A stretch of 64,000 nt of DNA from Phytoseiulus persimilis (Eukaryota > Arthropoda > Arachnida > Mesostigmata > Phytoseiidae): contig CM075101.1 of NCBI GenBank assembly GCA_037576195.1, positions 13,640,001 to 13,704,000 on the forward strand, read 5' to 3'. The position numbers and the translations under genes were made by a program. The notes under the pieces were generated by a model that made no database searches, was not told where the DNA came from, and saw nothing but the letters and a program-made list of their open reading frames with translations. Of this stretch, positions 1 to 12,600 are shown piece after piece. Within the stretch, counting starts at the first letter, position 1. Each line of letters opens with the position of its first letter.

Positions 1-54
1 AAAACGGAGGTCCTCCCGAAGAGTGTCAAGAAGTGGGACTTCTCGACGACCTGG
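1..54 (+). CDS. Probable upstream exon of the Rel/Dorsal gene (cut by window edge)
   Basis: The window opens with a frame that stays open to a strong GT donor (gtaagg at 55). Read in frame 3 it ends in phase 1, exactly the phase needed to join the Rel exon that begins at 1264; the joined peptide is acidic (PPEECQEVGLLDDLG then DEVITAQ). Frame 1 is also open, so the piece could instead belong to another gene. The phase match and the donor are visible; membership of the Rel gene is inference. Confidence 0.4.
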
Positions 55-1263
55 GTAAGGGGTTAGCTTGGAGCGCCGCGATTCCAGTCACCTTCGAAGA
101 CAAGCTGCATGCTTCACTCAGATTTCAGCTGTTCTAAATTTTGTTTTCACGGCAGCGGTTTGATTGTGCTTGATTTATACTTGGTTACCTGGTGTCGAAA
201 CCCGTCGATCGTACGGATCGTACCGATGGAGATGCTCGGTGGAACCTCTACCTTTTTGGGGAGTTTGCTGTAAGAACCCAAAGATGTCCAGATATTTCCT
301 GAAACAGAGATTGCCACACACGGCAATTCGTATGTGAGGAAGAAATCAATGTGGTGCAGTTATCGGGTACCGTCTCATGACGTATCTTGCCCCTCTCTCA
401 AGTTTTTCCAAAGGGGCTGGCCCAACTGGACATCAATCCAGCTTCTGATATCAGTTATTCAGTTCGTGGCCTAACGCTCAATCGACGATCTTCATATTCT
501 ATGCCTTCAGAGCTTTCCATGCTCTGTTGATGAATCGGTTGGTGGTTTTCTGTTCCGTCGCCTATTACAATGCATTCCCCCGTGAGGTTCATGGTGTGAA
601 ACTTCAGTGCTGAGCATCATGTGAAGTGTGGTTCCGATTCCCTGGGGCCGCCGTGCACCCGAGAGACCGAGCCGCGGGTTTGCCGCTCCCGGAGCTCTGA
701 AGACTCGCCTTCGTGAATCGATTTTAGCTAAGAAAGCACGTTCATGCTGCGCTGTTCAAAATCAGCGGAGCGGATCTGTGTGGGTTTCTCAGATCGGTTT
801 CGAGAACATGGGCATGCGGAAGACGCTTGTGTAGAGCACACGATGCTTTCAGGGTTTCCTCGCGCCATGGTGCACTGTCTGGAGTGGACTTCTTTCGATA
901 GCCCTGCTTTCTGGTTCGAGGTTCCAACTCCGTACCGGTGACGCACTAACCAGTTTGACGTCACCGGTTCGCAACGGAAGTTCCGGCGCGCGCATGTGTC
1001 CTTATGCGTTCATTTATTGCGGGTCTACGGGATCTTTCGGAATCTTGAATCCACACCTTGCCTTGACGAACGCAACTTGTCGATCTTTCGCTTCTTCCAC
1101 ATGCTTGTAGATCTGAGATTTTACTAGAGATGCTACACGATGTCGATTTTGTGTGTATAGACTTGGCCTACGAGATCTCTTCAGGCGGCAGATACGCTCG
1201 TATCCGTACGCAGAGAATCTGGGAGAGAATTATCTCTAACGGTTGGGCTCCTCGCTTTTCCAG
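55..1263 (+). other. Probable long 5' intron of the Rel gene
   Basis: About 1.2 kb between the donor at 55 and the pyrimidine-rich acceptor ending at 1263. I see only short, serine- and arginine-rich open stretches and nothing recognisable as coding. A promoter or an alternative first exon could lie here, but no clear signal is visible. Confidence 0.35.
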
Positions 1264-3596
1264 ACGAAGTGATCACGGCGCAGCTGTTCACCAGAACCCC
1301 CGTGATGGACGGCTATAAACTAGCACAGCAGCCCCAACCATACGTCACGATCCTCACACAACCGCAGGGTAAAGCTCTGAGGTTTCGATACAAATGTGAA
1401 GGAAGATATCCAGGCGCCCTGACGGGCTTGGGCTCGACGACGGAGAACAAAACCTATCCGACTATCCGGGTTAGTAGTTTGCGAAGTGAGGAAACTGTGC
1501 ACCGTTACGATCAAAAAGATGTTCAGCACTTCGACGCTGAGGTTGGGCATATCTGAAGGAAGGAACTTCGGTCCACAGGTGGAGAACTACGTCGGGAAGT
1601 TTGTAGTGGCGGTATCCTGCGTCACCAAAGATCCCCCGTATCGTCCTCATCCTCATAATATCGTATCCAAGGAGGATTGCAAGAAAGGAGTCTACCGAAA
1701 CAAGTACGACCGCTCCAATATGACAGCTCAGTTTTCCACTCTGGGAATCCAGTGTGTAAAGAAGAGCGAAGTGAAAGAGAGTCTTGAACAACGTCAGGCT
1801 CTCAAAATCGATCCGTTCAACAGTAAGTATATTCAGGGCCCGTCTTTTCGTTCACTCTCGGCCGCGAAGAAGTTGTTTCGCACCACATAAAGAGAGCCTC
1901 CTCTGCACCGAATGGAGATCGAATCTCATTTTCAATTTCGCACTGAGAATAACCTCCAGAGGAGCGCCCAGAGGATCTGCTGATCAGACTCGTGGTTCGA
2001 ATGAGTCAGAACTGACTGGGTAGCTCCTAGAACTCATTCGTCAAAGATGAGCCCGGCTGAAAGTCTGATCATTGACTTCCGTTCCAGCACGCTTCGATCA
2101 CATGAACAAACTGACAGACATAGACTTGAACGCTGTGAGACTATGTTTCCAAGTGTTCATTGAAGAAGTTCCCGGCTCCGGGAAGTTCGACCGACCTCTG
2201 GAACCCGTTGTTTCGGACGTGATCTACGACCGAAAAGCGATGAGTGATCTTCTTATTACGAAATTGAGTCACCCGGTCGCCCCTATGGGAGGAGGATTGG
2301 AAATGATCGTGCTATGTGATAAAGTCAGCAAAGGTAGAGTGATTCTTGAGTTAACAACAGATTAGTAAATGATTCGAATCGGTCGCTTTCGTGATGAAAA
2401 ATACGGTGATACCAACGAGATTCAGGTTGCGCAGGCATCGCTGGAAATGACGTTTGACTAATCTTCTCTCTGAAGACCGCGCTGTTCCCATGGTCTGGAT
2501 AGCTACCGAAGATTTCATCTAAAGGAACCGTGCTTTGAACATTCACAGACGACGTCGAAATTTATTTTTATCAAGAGGACGATGGCGGGAGAATCATCTG
2601 GGAGGAGAAGGCCGATATTCAGACTGTCCACAAACAAGTTGCCGTGTGTTTCCGCAGCCCAGACTGCAGGAAACATTTCATGTCCGGGAACGAGCTCCAG
2701 TCGTGTGCGAGCGTCAAAGTCCACCTGAGAAGATCTCGAGGTGAGCCACTGGACTTTCGGCTGTTCGGAATCGAATCAAATCTGAGAGCACGCGAGGCGG
2801 TATCGTGAGTGCCCAGGAGGGGCGTTCGATTCATAGTACGAGAATCCTGGTTCGTTACAGTGAACGAGCTCGGTGACGGCCGTGATCTATTTTTGATGAA
2901 CGTCACTGGCGGTGGGTCGAATGACGCTACTGGGGGTGTCAAACGGAAACGTTCCGGTCAAGAGCCGAACATACAGATGCAGATCGAGCTCATGCAGTCT
3001 CAAGACCGTCATCCCATGGTGATCTCGGTTCCCCGCTACGAGAACGCACATGAACCTCGATACGGGAACCCGTCTCCGAAGAGCGATGAGAGCCCCGCCG
3101 CATCACCGCCATGGATGATGAACTCTCCCCGACCGATGGTCATGGTGGAGTCGAACCCCTACGGCAACGGCAACGAAATCAGTCACATTCTACCGGACGC
3201 CGGTCCGGGCCCCGCAAACCCTCAAGAAATCGCGACAGTCAATGAAACCGCGGAAAAGCTCGACCACATCCTTGACCTCGGGCTTCCATCGGTGAGTTTG
3301 CGCTCTATCCCTATCGAGAAAGGCGTCGGTGTGTGAAAGCGACACGAATCTAATCCCGTGTTCATTTCGTGCAGAATTTCAACAACAGTGACATTAACTT
3401 GAACAATTTCAACATGAACGAGCTGCAGATGGCCGGGCCCACTGCGACTCCTGTGGTGAACGTAAACGGGAACATCGACGAAAGCAATTACTCAGTTCCA
3501 AATCTGTCGACGTCAATGTTCGATAGCGAAACGAGTCTGGGTCAGCTCGATCTTCTGGATTCGGATCAGCTCAAGTTCAAGCAAGAGGAGAAATGA
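1264..3596 (+). CDS. dl: Rel/NF-kB transcription factor, Dorsal class (5' end incomplete)
   Basis: Exons 1264-1469, 1579-1822, 2088-2333, 2549-2740, 2861-3291 and 3375-3596 join in frame to 512 codons. The product carries the Rel homology DNA-binding signature RFRYKCEG, the run VSCVTKDPPYRPHPHN, then the IPT dimerisation domain (IDLNAVRLCFQVF, VHKQVAVCFRSPDC), a KRKR nuclear localisation signal and an Asn/Pro-rich tail ending in KFKQEEK. There are no ankyrin repeats, which favours the Dorsal/Dif/c-Rel class over Relish/p105. In the family these proteins wait in the cytoplasm bound to an I-kappa-B (Cactus) and enter the nucleus after Toll signalling to bind kB sites. The start codon is not in the first secure exon; ATG at 1302 is possible, but the phase-1 acceptor at 1263 suggests upstream coding sequence. 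The exon 4/5 junction just after the RRSR stretch is the least certain. Confidence 0.9.
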
Positions 3597-5802
3597 TCCC
3601 ATTGTTATAGAGGTGAGGATTCGAGATTCTGCTCCGTGATGTCTGCATAAGTCCGAGTAGGGGGTAGTTGAGTTTCCGGATTCCCAGGAGCTCGAGAGAG
3701 TGAACTTGGAGGGACTCGGGAATATCGATCCAACCAACTTGGAATGTATTTTCAGGAGAATGAAACGTGACCTCCGGGGGAGAATAATTTCTACTGGTTC
3801 GAAGTCTTTAGTTCTGGCCGAGCTGCATGGGCCGAACGTTTGAGCAAGCGCCTTCCATGCCAGCGAAGTACAACTTTATGGTGGCTCCACTTTCGGTCCG
3901 CTGCCGACCTTGAGTAAAGTCGTCTCTCGCCAATCAGTGTCCGTTTACAGACTGTTTTGAGTCGATCGAGGGACTGTGAAAGGATAAGTCGCGGCATTCG
4001 GTCTCGCGTTTTGTCATCTGATTATAGTCAAGAATTCGCAGAGCCCTCCGCAATATTTTTGACGTTGTTGTCGTTCATCACTGGTCGTCAGTATTCGTCA
4101 TCATTTGTCTGTTATATTATATCATCGGGCATGCTTCGAGCAACTCATGAGTGTAGTGACTCGGCCAGTCGACTACACAATTTGTAAGCAATATTTAATT
4201 TAGTCGAACGTTCGGCGTGCCTTACGTTGCTAGTGAGATAGCTCTCACTGCTGCGGCCAGACGTCGAAAGAAGATAGGTCACAGCTCCTTGTTACTAACA
4301 GTTGTGTGATTCAGGTGTATCCGTCAACCGGGCCACGGCGTCAAATGCGCTACAGGGGCCCTAACATAACCTCACCGAAATCCTCCCCCCCCCCCCCTCC
4401 CCCGCACAACTCCGAATGCGCTGGGTGTGGGTCTGCTGGCTTTAGCCCCGACCCAACCTCACCGAATCTCCCGACCTGTTGACGGCCCGGCTGCGTGACG
4501 CCACGGCCCGGTTGACGCGCTCCCGTGTTTCAGGGAGCCGCAAGCTTTGTGCTAGGCCCTGTTTGACTCCGAACGGCTCTTGTTGATCCCGCCTTGGTGG
4601 GAACTCGGCCGTTGCGCCAACTCGTCTTGTGGGTCCCCGTTTTTAGTACCATCTCGTTGATCTTGAGCCAGTCTCTGAGACCTGTATCAAAGTCAGGCAG
4701 ACCGCAAGCTACGGGAGCGTACCGGCAGGAATAAAAATACTCAAGTATGCTCAGCGCGATCAAGAGTAGAACTGTTGTCCATAGCCACCGGCTTCGGAGG
4801 TTTCGGTTGTCCATCCTTCGAAAGCGAATGTCAAGCGCTTGTTTTCGGCGATGAATTCATACACACGTTATACACTATTAAAACTGAAATGTCTCTTGCA
4901 AAATCTGATCCTGATCGGTCAGTGCTCTCAACTTTTGCAGATAAAGAATCCACCAATGCTGCAGCATAGCAAGTTATCGACGGCTGGTCTCGATACCTTC
5001 TTTTGTAACATAGTAAATCTGTAAATTGGACGAGTCACATAAAAATGTGCGATTCGAAGCTGCGCGGATTATCCTATCATTTTAGGCAAATCTGACAGTT
5101 GATCAATAAATGCATCATACAACAATTTTTGATACCTTTACCGAAGTCAACGGCATATGGACGTTCACCGCATCACAAGACAGTATGCATCCTCTCTGGT
5201 ATCCGAACGGATTCTCACACCGACTCTATGAAACACCAAAAAAACGGCAGTATGCAACTTTTCGTTCGGCCCTTGCTGCATTTCCCTCGTTCCCGGAGTG
5301 CGCTGCAGACCTCCGTCAGTGCTTGAATGAGGCTGGAAACTTTCTCGTTGTCAAACAAAACGAACGGTTTGTCTCACTACGCTCCTGTGTGAGGAATCGG
5401 ATTACTCCGAGAACGTTTTTTCACGTTGCCCTTGAGTATAGTTGCTACCAAGACATCCGTGTGATGTCTCGAGCATCACAGTGCACTCGAGGCTTGGGAA
5501 TAGTTGTAAAGATCACGTTAAGATGGCTTCGAGGTCATTGTTTACGATATCAGTCGGTAAACTGCATCGTTGCGCTCAAGAACCGAAAGAAATTGATGCT
5601 TGAAATTCTTTGAGAGCGTTTCTGCGCTCACTGCTTGGGGCGACCGTCAGGTCAGCCTCGACAGCTTACTGAGATCTTCATTGTCGACGGGAGGGGACTC
5701 TCTCCACTGCTACCGCGCTTTGAGTGATCGTTACGGGCGTTATAATCATTTCACTTTCGTTGGCGGAGGTTGATCTCAATCCGTCAAGTTGTTCGGCTGA
5801 TC
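3597..5802. other. Intergenic, with a poly-C tract
   Basis: No recognisable gene. It holds the Rel 3' UTR, a C13 run at 4385-4397 inside a longer C-rich patch, and an open stretch of 167 codons at 5110-5613 whose translation resembles nothing I know. Part is presumably the PM20D2 promoter. Confidence 0.5.
4385..4397. repeat. Poly-C homopolymer (C13)
   Basis: Thirteen consecutive C within a C-rich patch. One of several C or G runs in this window. Confidence 0.9.
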
Positions 5803-7682
5803 ATGGTTGTCACGTCTGACGAATCTGAGGACTTCATCCATAATCAATACGATCTTCTCGAAGATCGCCTCCAAGATGTTTCGCGTTTCTTGTGGAATAA
5901 CCCTGAGCTGTCTGGAGAGGAATACCAAGCCCACGAGTTCCTTTCCAATCTTCTTGAGAACGAAGGGTTCACTGTCAAACGCCAGTACTTGGATTTATTG
6001 ACATCCTTCAAAGCCAGTTATGGAACCGGATCGGGTAAGTTGATCACGCGCAGAGACATCAGAGGCTTCGAGGTAGGTATACGAAGCGGAGCGCTCCAGG
6101 AACTCACGTCTCTATCGTGGTTAGGAGGACCCAGGATCTGCATCGTGTGCGAATACGATGCTCTACCCGAGGTCGGTCACGCATGTGGTCATAACCTGAT
6201 CGCGCAAGCCGGAATCGGGGCGGGTCTAGTCGTCAAGAAGTACCTGGAGAACAATCTCTTACCGGGAGAGGCAAGTTCCATACTTCCCTGTCACCCCAAC
6301 TGGCATATGCACATTAAGGAAGCTGATCAATATGAACGGGTTCGGTGTTCGTCGTTGGAGGAATCTCGCGGCTGCGGGTCCTCCTCAATTCTACGAGTTC
6401 CGCTTCACACAGGTCGTGGTGCTCGGCTGCCCCGCAGAAGAGAAGGGAAGCTACAAAGTCCTCATGATCGAGAGAGGTGGATTCAAAGATGTGGACCTCG
6501 TCATGATGGTTCATCCCCACTCCGCTTCAGATGGTAAAGTAGCGAGAAGCTCGTCTAGGGCTCTGAAATATCGTCAGAGGAAAATGAAGAATGATATTAA
6601 TGAATGAATCTTTGACATTCTTCAACGCGGCAGAACTCCACGCTAGTTTGATCGGGAAGGTGAATTTCCGAGCCAAGTTCTGCGGGCAGGCGGCTCATTC
6701 TGCTGGGGCGCCGTGGGAAGGCAAGAACGCCCTGGATGCGGCTGTTGCGACCTACCAGGCTCTTGCGATGCTCCGGCAGCAAATGCACCCAACTTGCAAA
6801 GTAAGGCTGGACTAGCGACGTGAAGACCTTTTTCAGCCAGATTTTCAGCTTATTCGAGCCTGGATTCTCTGCAGATACATGCCATAATCCCCGATGGCGG
6901 GACTTCTATCAACGTGATCCCAGAATTCGCTTCAATCGAAGTCACGGTACGATCACCGAGCTTATCCCACCTGAAAGCCATCTCGGAAAAGGTTGGACCT
7001 ATATTTCCTCGTGTGGAAACGAATTCTTGCCTCGAAAATGTCTGCATGTTCCCGGTATCTGAACCAGCTCTCCTGGATGTAGGCTGAAAACTGCGCCAGA
7101 GCCGCGGCTCTGTCAAGCGATACGACTCTGGAAATCTTGAAACCCTTTCCCCCGCTGCTGCCGCTCAAGTCCAACCGAGTTCTAGCTGGGATCTACCAAC
7201 ACTATGCTGAACGGATGGGTGAGGATGCATTTGACTTGACAGCAGTTGAATTTCTCATCCGAGATGCTAGACGGGAGGAACGAGTTCCCCATTTCCGCGA
7301 AGAAGCTTTCGCCAACCAATCTAAATGTATTCGTCAGGCTCCGAGTTCGTGGATATCACCGGACGCGGTACCCGTTTTGAGGCCTCTTCTGACATCGGAT
7401 CTGTTTCGTGGGAAGTGCCAACGATACAGCCTGGTTTCCACATCGATTCCAAGGGCCCCAATCATTCGCGAGTGCGTATCATCTGCGGAACTATACGGTG
7501 GAATTTTCCAGCGAGGCCTTCCTTTAACACTCTCTTTTCCAAAGGAATTCACTAGTGCTGCCTGTCAGGAAGGAGCTCAACCTCTAACCGTCAGAGCATC
7601 CAAGGCGATGGCGATGACTGCTATCAACATCCTCAACAATCGCCAGCTGGTTGATCTCATGTGGGAGGAACTGAAGCAATAA
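5803..7682 (+). CDS. PM20D2: M20 family peptidase, PM20D2-like
   Basis: Eight exons (5803-6034, 6125-6270, 6413-6533, 6634-6800, 6875-6991, 7083-7218, 7338-7471, 7545-7682) give a complete 396-residue protein. M20 metal and catalytic motifs are present in order: [16 protein letters not shown] with the Cys and His ligands, LGCPAEEKG with the Glu pair, VHPHSASD, and a late GPNHSRE histidine. The dimerisation domain lies between, including [17 protein letters not shown]. Vertebrate PM20D2 cleaves side reactions of carnosine synthesis such as beta-alanyl-lysine; that substrate is assumed from the family and not shown here. ATG 5803 was chosen because it begins the conserved reading and no earlier in-frame ATG was found. 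Intron 2 starts with GC (GAG|gcaagt), because no GT donor keeps the frame. The intron 5 donor (gttgga) is weak. Confidence 0.92.
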
Positions 7683-7809
7683 ACATCCGCTCGAGATGGA
7701 TCAGTAATGCAGGCGATAGGAATCGGTCATAAGCATGCAGCACCCCTATATATTGGATGATCCCACACAAACATCACAAAAAGTAGCATGAGATGGAAGT
7801 TTCGAGTAA

Positions 7810-7815
7810 AATAAA
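7810..7815 (+). promoter_or_regulatory. Polyadenylation signal AATAAA of PM20D2
   Basis: A perfect AATAAA 128 bp after the PM20D2 stop codon. It sits about 50 bp from the opposing signal of the convergent DIPK1 gene. Confidence 0.7.
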
Positions 7816-7864
7816 GAACATCATATTCTCACACTTCAAAACGGAGAAAACCATCCGCAAGAAT

Positions 7865-7870
7865 TTTATT
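7865..7870 (-). promoter_or_regulatory. Polyadenylation signal AATAAA of DIPK1 (minus strand)
   Basis: TTTATT on the plus strand reads AATAAA on the minus strand, about 136 bp past the DIPK1 stop. This is the expected location for its 3' end. Confidence 0.6.
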
Positions 7871-8005
7871 ACTATTGTGCTTCGAAATGTGTCATGCTCG
7901 AAAATGACCAGGTTTCTCACAGAAATCTTCCGTGAACATTTGAGGTTCAAAGTTCAGGTTATCATATTCACTACTCGATCTGAATTCGACTTGAGCAGTT
8001 TATCG

Positions 8006-9654
8006 TTAGCTTGGATCGAGTCTTGCGATCGCCTCTTCCAATCGCTCACGGAGCTGTCTCAAGTCGCAGTCCGAGACCGAGCAATGCTCCACGTATTCCA
8101 ATAGAGCCTTGTCGACTACACCCAAGAATAAACTTCTCTGGGGCGGGAAAACTGATGCGGAAACCATCTTCAAAAAACGTTTGATATTGGAGTCCGTCGA
8201 CGACGAGACACAGGTTGGTTTTCGGAGGTCGTCTCCCTGAAATCGGAAAGCGTTCCTCTGAGCGGGCTTCAATGCCTGGGAAGCTGGGCTCGATGGACGA
8301 CGAACGGGATTGAACGATCGCACAGCTAGGAATGGCAAATCAGAGAGAAGGAGTCCCCAACTTCGCTTCGAGGTTGCGAGGAACGAGGACAACATTGAGG
8401 AATGCGGCGGAGACTTCGACCGTGCGATCTCACCTCAACACAGCGTCCTTTACAGTCGAAAAAATCACAGTCTTCGTCCGTCTTGCAGTCGTAGTTCTCC
8501 AACGTCATCTTCAATGACTGTTCACTGAAGACAGCATCGAGGTCGAGAAGTTTGATCACAAAGTCCATGGAGTCGCGAGCCGGACTGGTGCTTTGGTTGT
8601 AAAAGAGACCGAAATGCTCCCATTTCAAGTCGCAGACTTCGACGTTTTGCTCTTCTAAAACCTACAAGTGTCACCAAACAATGAGAAATTCTCCGAGAAA
8701 CGCACCGGAGGTTTATCGATTTGGGCCGCTTCGTTGACGGCAGAATGAGCCTGATAGAACAGCTAATCTCGATTCATTTCGATGGGAGCGAGTTTCACAT
8801 TGACACGTTTTGAGCGACTCACAGTTATCAAGTCGATGACTTTGATGATTGCCGCTAGCTTTTTTCGTATAGGCCAATGACCGACATTCTTGAATTGCTC
8901 GTCGGACTCCTCAACAATGAAGAGATGCCCACAGGTACCGCGCAACCGAGGAAACGGAGAAGCTTCTTGTGTTTGGCCATAGAGGAAAGACCAGGCAAAC
9001 TCTCTTTGGTGCATGAGCTGGAGGAACTGATGCTTTTGTAGGTCCGACGTGGCGGAAGACACGATCCTGGAAGAGATAGCCGGATGCCAACATTAGTAGA
9101 TCATTCCTGAACTCCGACAGCATGATGATCGCTCGACTTGTTGGGAACATATACTCTCAGAGGAGCTACCTCTCATTCAAAGCCGGATCGATTTGATGAG
9201 GCTTCAAGAAGTCTGAGATACGCGCAGCAACTCGGTGTTCGAAGTCTCTTCCAGGATTGGTTGGATCCAGCCCCAGTTCTGAGTTAGCGGAGTCACGCCC
9301 TCGGGAGTAACGTCCCTTCACGACGGCTTTCCCGAAGGGACCTTTCAGACGCACAACCAACTCCTTCCCGAAATGTGTCACTCCGTGACAGCTGAAATGC
9401 GGTATTCGAATGAGGAAGCTCAGCGAATTCCCAAGACGACTCGATTTCCCCATTCAGCTCCGCGTAACTTACCTTTTCTTCGCCGCACACAAATGGAAAC
9501 ACCAATCTCCTTCAACTTCTCCATTCTGCCACGAGTCACACAAATCGTTGATCGCAGCCTTCTGACAAGAGACGGTTGCCCCTAAATAGATAACCAGCTG
9601 CCATAAAATGAATGAAGCCAGCGTCAGAATGACAGCGCGCTTTCGTCTCATCAC
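8006..9654 (-). CDS. DIPK1: Divergent protein kinase domain 1 (FAM69) family protein
   Basis: Minus-strand exons 9654-9473, 9391-9170, 9066-8823, 8750-8706, 8661-8434 and 8236-8006 join to 383 residues. The N-terminus is a short basic stretch then one hydrophobic segment (about residues 6-26), a type II signal anchor as in FAM69 proteins of the ER. A Cys-rich lumenal stem follows (DLCDSWQNGEVEGDWCFHLC), then the kinase-like region: GKELVVRLK, the buried helix HQREFAWSFL, LRGTCGHLFIVE, a divergent catalytic loop VCDLKWEHFGL, a DLD in place of DFG, and the family's Cys-rich C-terminal signature DEDCDFFDCKGRC. The protein is a little shorter than vertebrate members (about 420-430). Family activity is poorly defined. 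The 102-bp intron 2 looks partly coding; it was called because only its removal restores frame and family alignment. Confidence 0.88.
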
Positions 9655-12600
9655 ATACTAAGTCATGATAACCCAGACTTCGGCTCTCTTCACTCTCAGA
9701 CCACTCGAATACACCGGGGCGACGTATCAGAACGGAGTACGAGTCAGTTCCCTTGAGTCAGCTTCCCGCATACGTCCGGAGCATCTGACTGAGTGCTCCC
9801 GCATTCGAACAACACAGGTCGTCGCCATCTTGTGAGCGGTCCTCTCGACAGCTCGGCCGATGCCAGCTCGAACAACAAGTGTATGCGAGGGAAGCACGGT
9901 CTGAGGGAAGAGACCCTCGGGAGGAATGTTCGCGCGGTTTTCCCCCAGAAAAATCGGCCCGCCGCAAGCGACTTGAAAGTCCGTGAAAATGATCACAGCA
10001 GAGAAATATGTCCTTCTGCTTGATCCGTGGGGTTCCTCGTCCCACGGGAGAGCGCGGGCCTTTATTGTTCGCACGCGTTCGTCGGGGAACGGTAAAGACC
10101 GCCTGCTAGTTGGCACGCAAGGGCCCGGTTGATTTTGCTTCAGATCAGCACGCCGTTGTTGTTGATGTTTGCGCTGCTTTATTCGGTAACTCCCTCTCTA
10201 CAGGTCGCGCGAATCGCTGCTCGATTCATCGTCGATGTCGTCGTCTCCGTGCCGCTGCTACAGCGGCGGCGGCTGAAACGGCGGTCGTGGCTGCTTGGTT
10301 GGTTCGTTCGTTCGGCTCTTCCTCTTTGGTTGGTTGCCTACGGGGCTGGCTGCTACTACCGATGCCGCAGCTGCAGCTGAGGATGGCGACAGGGCGGCAC
10401 TAGGGAGCCAACAGGCAGGAAGGCAAGCACCAGGCAGACCGACAGCCAGGCGGACAGTGAAGCAAGCGAGGGTAAACCGCTGAAAGAATACGCCTCGATC
10501 TGTGCTCGGTGCCCCTGCCCCTGATTGTTACGAGAGAAACGAGAAAGGAGAAAACGCGCGCTGCATTCCGAATCTCGAGGAGAATCCCGTCCAACAGAGA
10601 GAACATACAACAGACGGTTGGACCGCAAAAAGACCAACTGTCAGAGTGCCGAGGCCTCCGAAACCACGTTTCTGCTAAGGCCTCGACGGCCGGATTCGCT
10701 TTCATTTTCGGAACAAGCGTCGCCGATCCACCGCTCTGATCGTCACTCATCGGTGAGTTCCTCTTCAGGGGAAATTCTCCCTCAGCCGAGCAACGTGGCG
10801 ATTTCACTCTGTTTCGGGGCTGCCTTCCCATCAGCTCCGACCCGTCGTGTGCCGATCGGAAACTCAGACACGTGAGAGCGCAGAGCGCACCGCGTGCTGC
10901 TCGACCGATGGCTCTGAGGTTACAAACAACGCGTGCAGCTTGCCACAGTGATGGCATTTAATTCTAAGCCGAAGACTGTCTCAAATCATGGGGGCTATGC
11001 GGTGACAGGTTTCGGCGAAGTCTGTTGCCGCGATACTTTTGGATTCCACGAAATTTCTTCTCATAAGCTTGGTCATTATTCGTACTCCTGATTCCGTTCG
11101 TCTCTCAAGATGGTGACATCTCCTCGGGTGGTTCTGAAGCTGCGTGGAGTTTGTTGAATCGCGAATTTTCGTAGCTGGAATCAGCTGCTCTTCGCTTCTC
11201 TACCTCAGCTGATGATGCTTTCAGCATCACGAAGAAGATCAGGTCCCGTTTCCCGTGGGAGTTGCACGGAGCCTTGTGCCAGCACCATCGTCGACAGCGT
11301 TGGCTGTCTCCTGAGCAATACAGTTCCAACCCGAGAAAACTAAAGAATGCAGTCATGATTGTGAACCGTGACAGTTTCCACCGAGCTGATTCAATACTGA
11401 GCCGGTTCCCCGAAATCATCGATCCAGCCACAAGCATTCGTTGAGCTGTTGCTTCTCTGTGATGCCCGCCCATCCATTTCACCATGTCGCCCCTGTGCCG
11501 TCGACGCTTTACAAACTGGTTGGCTGGTTGGTCATTCATCCGTGCACGAACACTCCAACGATCTTGACCCAGTACCGAGTTCGCTGTGATCGATTCCGAG
11601 GGCTCGTCCCGGGATTCGGAGCTTCTCTCGATTCCCAAAAGATCACTGCAGTACTGATTCGAATCTGAACCATGGACATATCCAATATCTCCTCATGCCG
11701 CAGCTGCTGCTCAGGTCAAGCTGATCCAGGTCCTCCAGCGCGTCAACGGTCTTGACGATGTCCGAGAATGGATCGGTGAATTCCAGCCCTCCTCCCGAAA
11801 TCCGATGTATCCTCGTATCCTGATATCATGTCATATCAAAAGACCGCAGTCCGACGGCGCCGTTCTCGAAATAACCCAGTCGAGCGAGTTCAATCGTGCC
11901 TCTTGGGAAGCGTTATTGATAATCTGTTCTTGAGCACAGATCTTCGAACATTGTGTCCGGAGCGGTCACTCGCGTTTACCCAACTAGGATGGCAAACATT
12001 GCTCTTTCGGGTGACCCTAGGCGGACCCTTCACGATCGCAGCGTACTGTATCATCGCTCGAGTGTCGACCTCTTGGATGAATAGTTAGATTCCCGACGCG
12101 ATAGCCGGAGCTTGGGAATCTTTGGTATTTCTTCGAAATCCACCTGAGACGACTCTAATCAACGGAGAGGGAGATCGTCTCCACAGGATAAAGGCTCTGA
12201 GTGAGGGGATACGATGGTTGATAGTCGATTGATTCGAACCGACACCGCGACTTTGTTCCACCTCGATAAATGGCTTATCTTCCCGTCGTTCAAATCTCGT
12301 CGTGGATTTGATGTCACTGAGAAGGTGCGACGCGGCAAGGAACGTTCACTCTCCCCCAAGCGAGCCATTTCTACGTAATCTTGCTGAGGAGCGAGGGGAC
12401 CTAGTTGAGAACTAGCGATGTTTTTTTTCCTGAATACTCCTTGTTGGGATTGATTCTGGATGAGGCTCTGAATGAACGCTCGTTAAAATGGGGTAAGCTG
12501 TTCTCTGACTCCCTCAAGGGACTAACGAGCAGCTTTAGAGATTCTGAACCTCCGATCGCGGGTGTTGTTCGCATAGATAACTCATCGGTCCCACGAATAA

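Larger units (their letters stand above)
7683..8005. other. Tail-to-tail 3' UTR interval of PM20D2 and DIPK1
   Basis: This 323-bp spacer between two convergent stop codons contains one AATAAA on each strand, so it is probably made up entirely of the two 3' UTRs. No coding potential is visible. Confidence 0.6.

Noticed and set aside
5110-5613. 167-codon plus-strand frame starting with ATG
   Set aside because: No recognisable domain and no polyadenylation or splice context; within chance expectation.
9061-9169. Open minus-strand reading SRAIIMLSEFRNDLL between two DIPK1 exons, first taken as an exon
   Set aside because: Keeping it forces a frameshift; removing it as a 102-bp intron (donor gtagct, acceptor ctcttccag) restores the family sequence in phase.
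10110-10957. Several long open frames on both strands
   Set aside because: GC-rich simple sequence with Ala/Arg/Leu-rich translations and no motif; probably untranslated leader or promoter sequence.
11105-11638. 177-codon minus-strand frame
   Set aside because: No family resemblance, no splice context, and a length expected by chance a few times in 64 kb.
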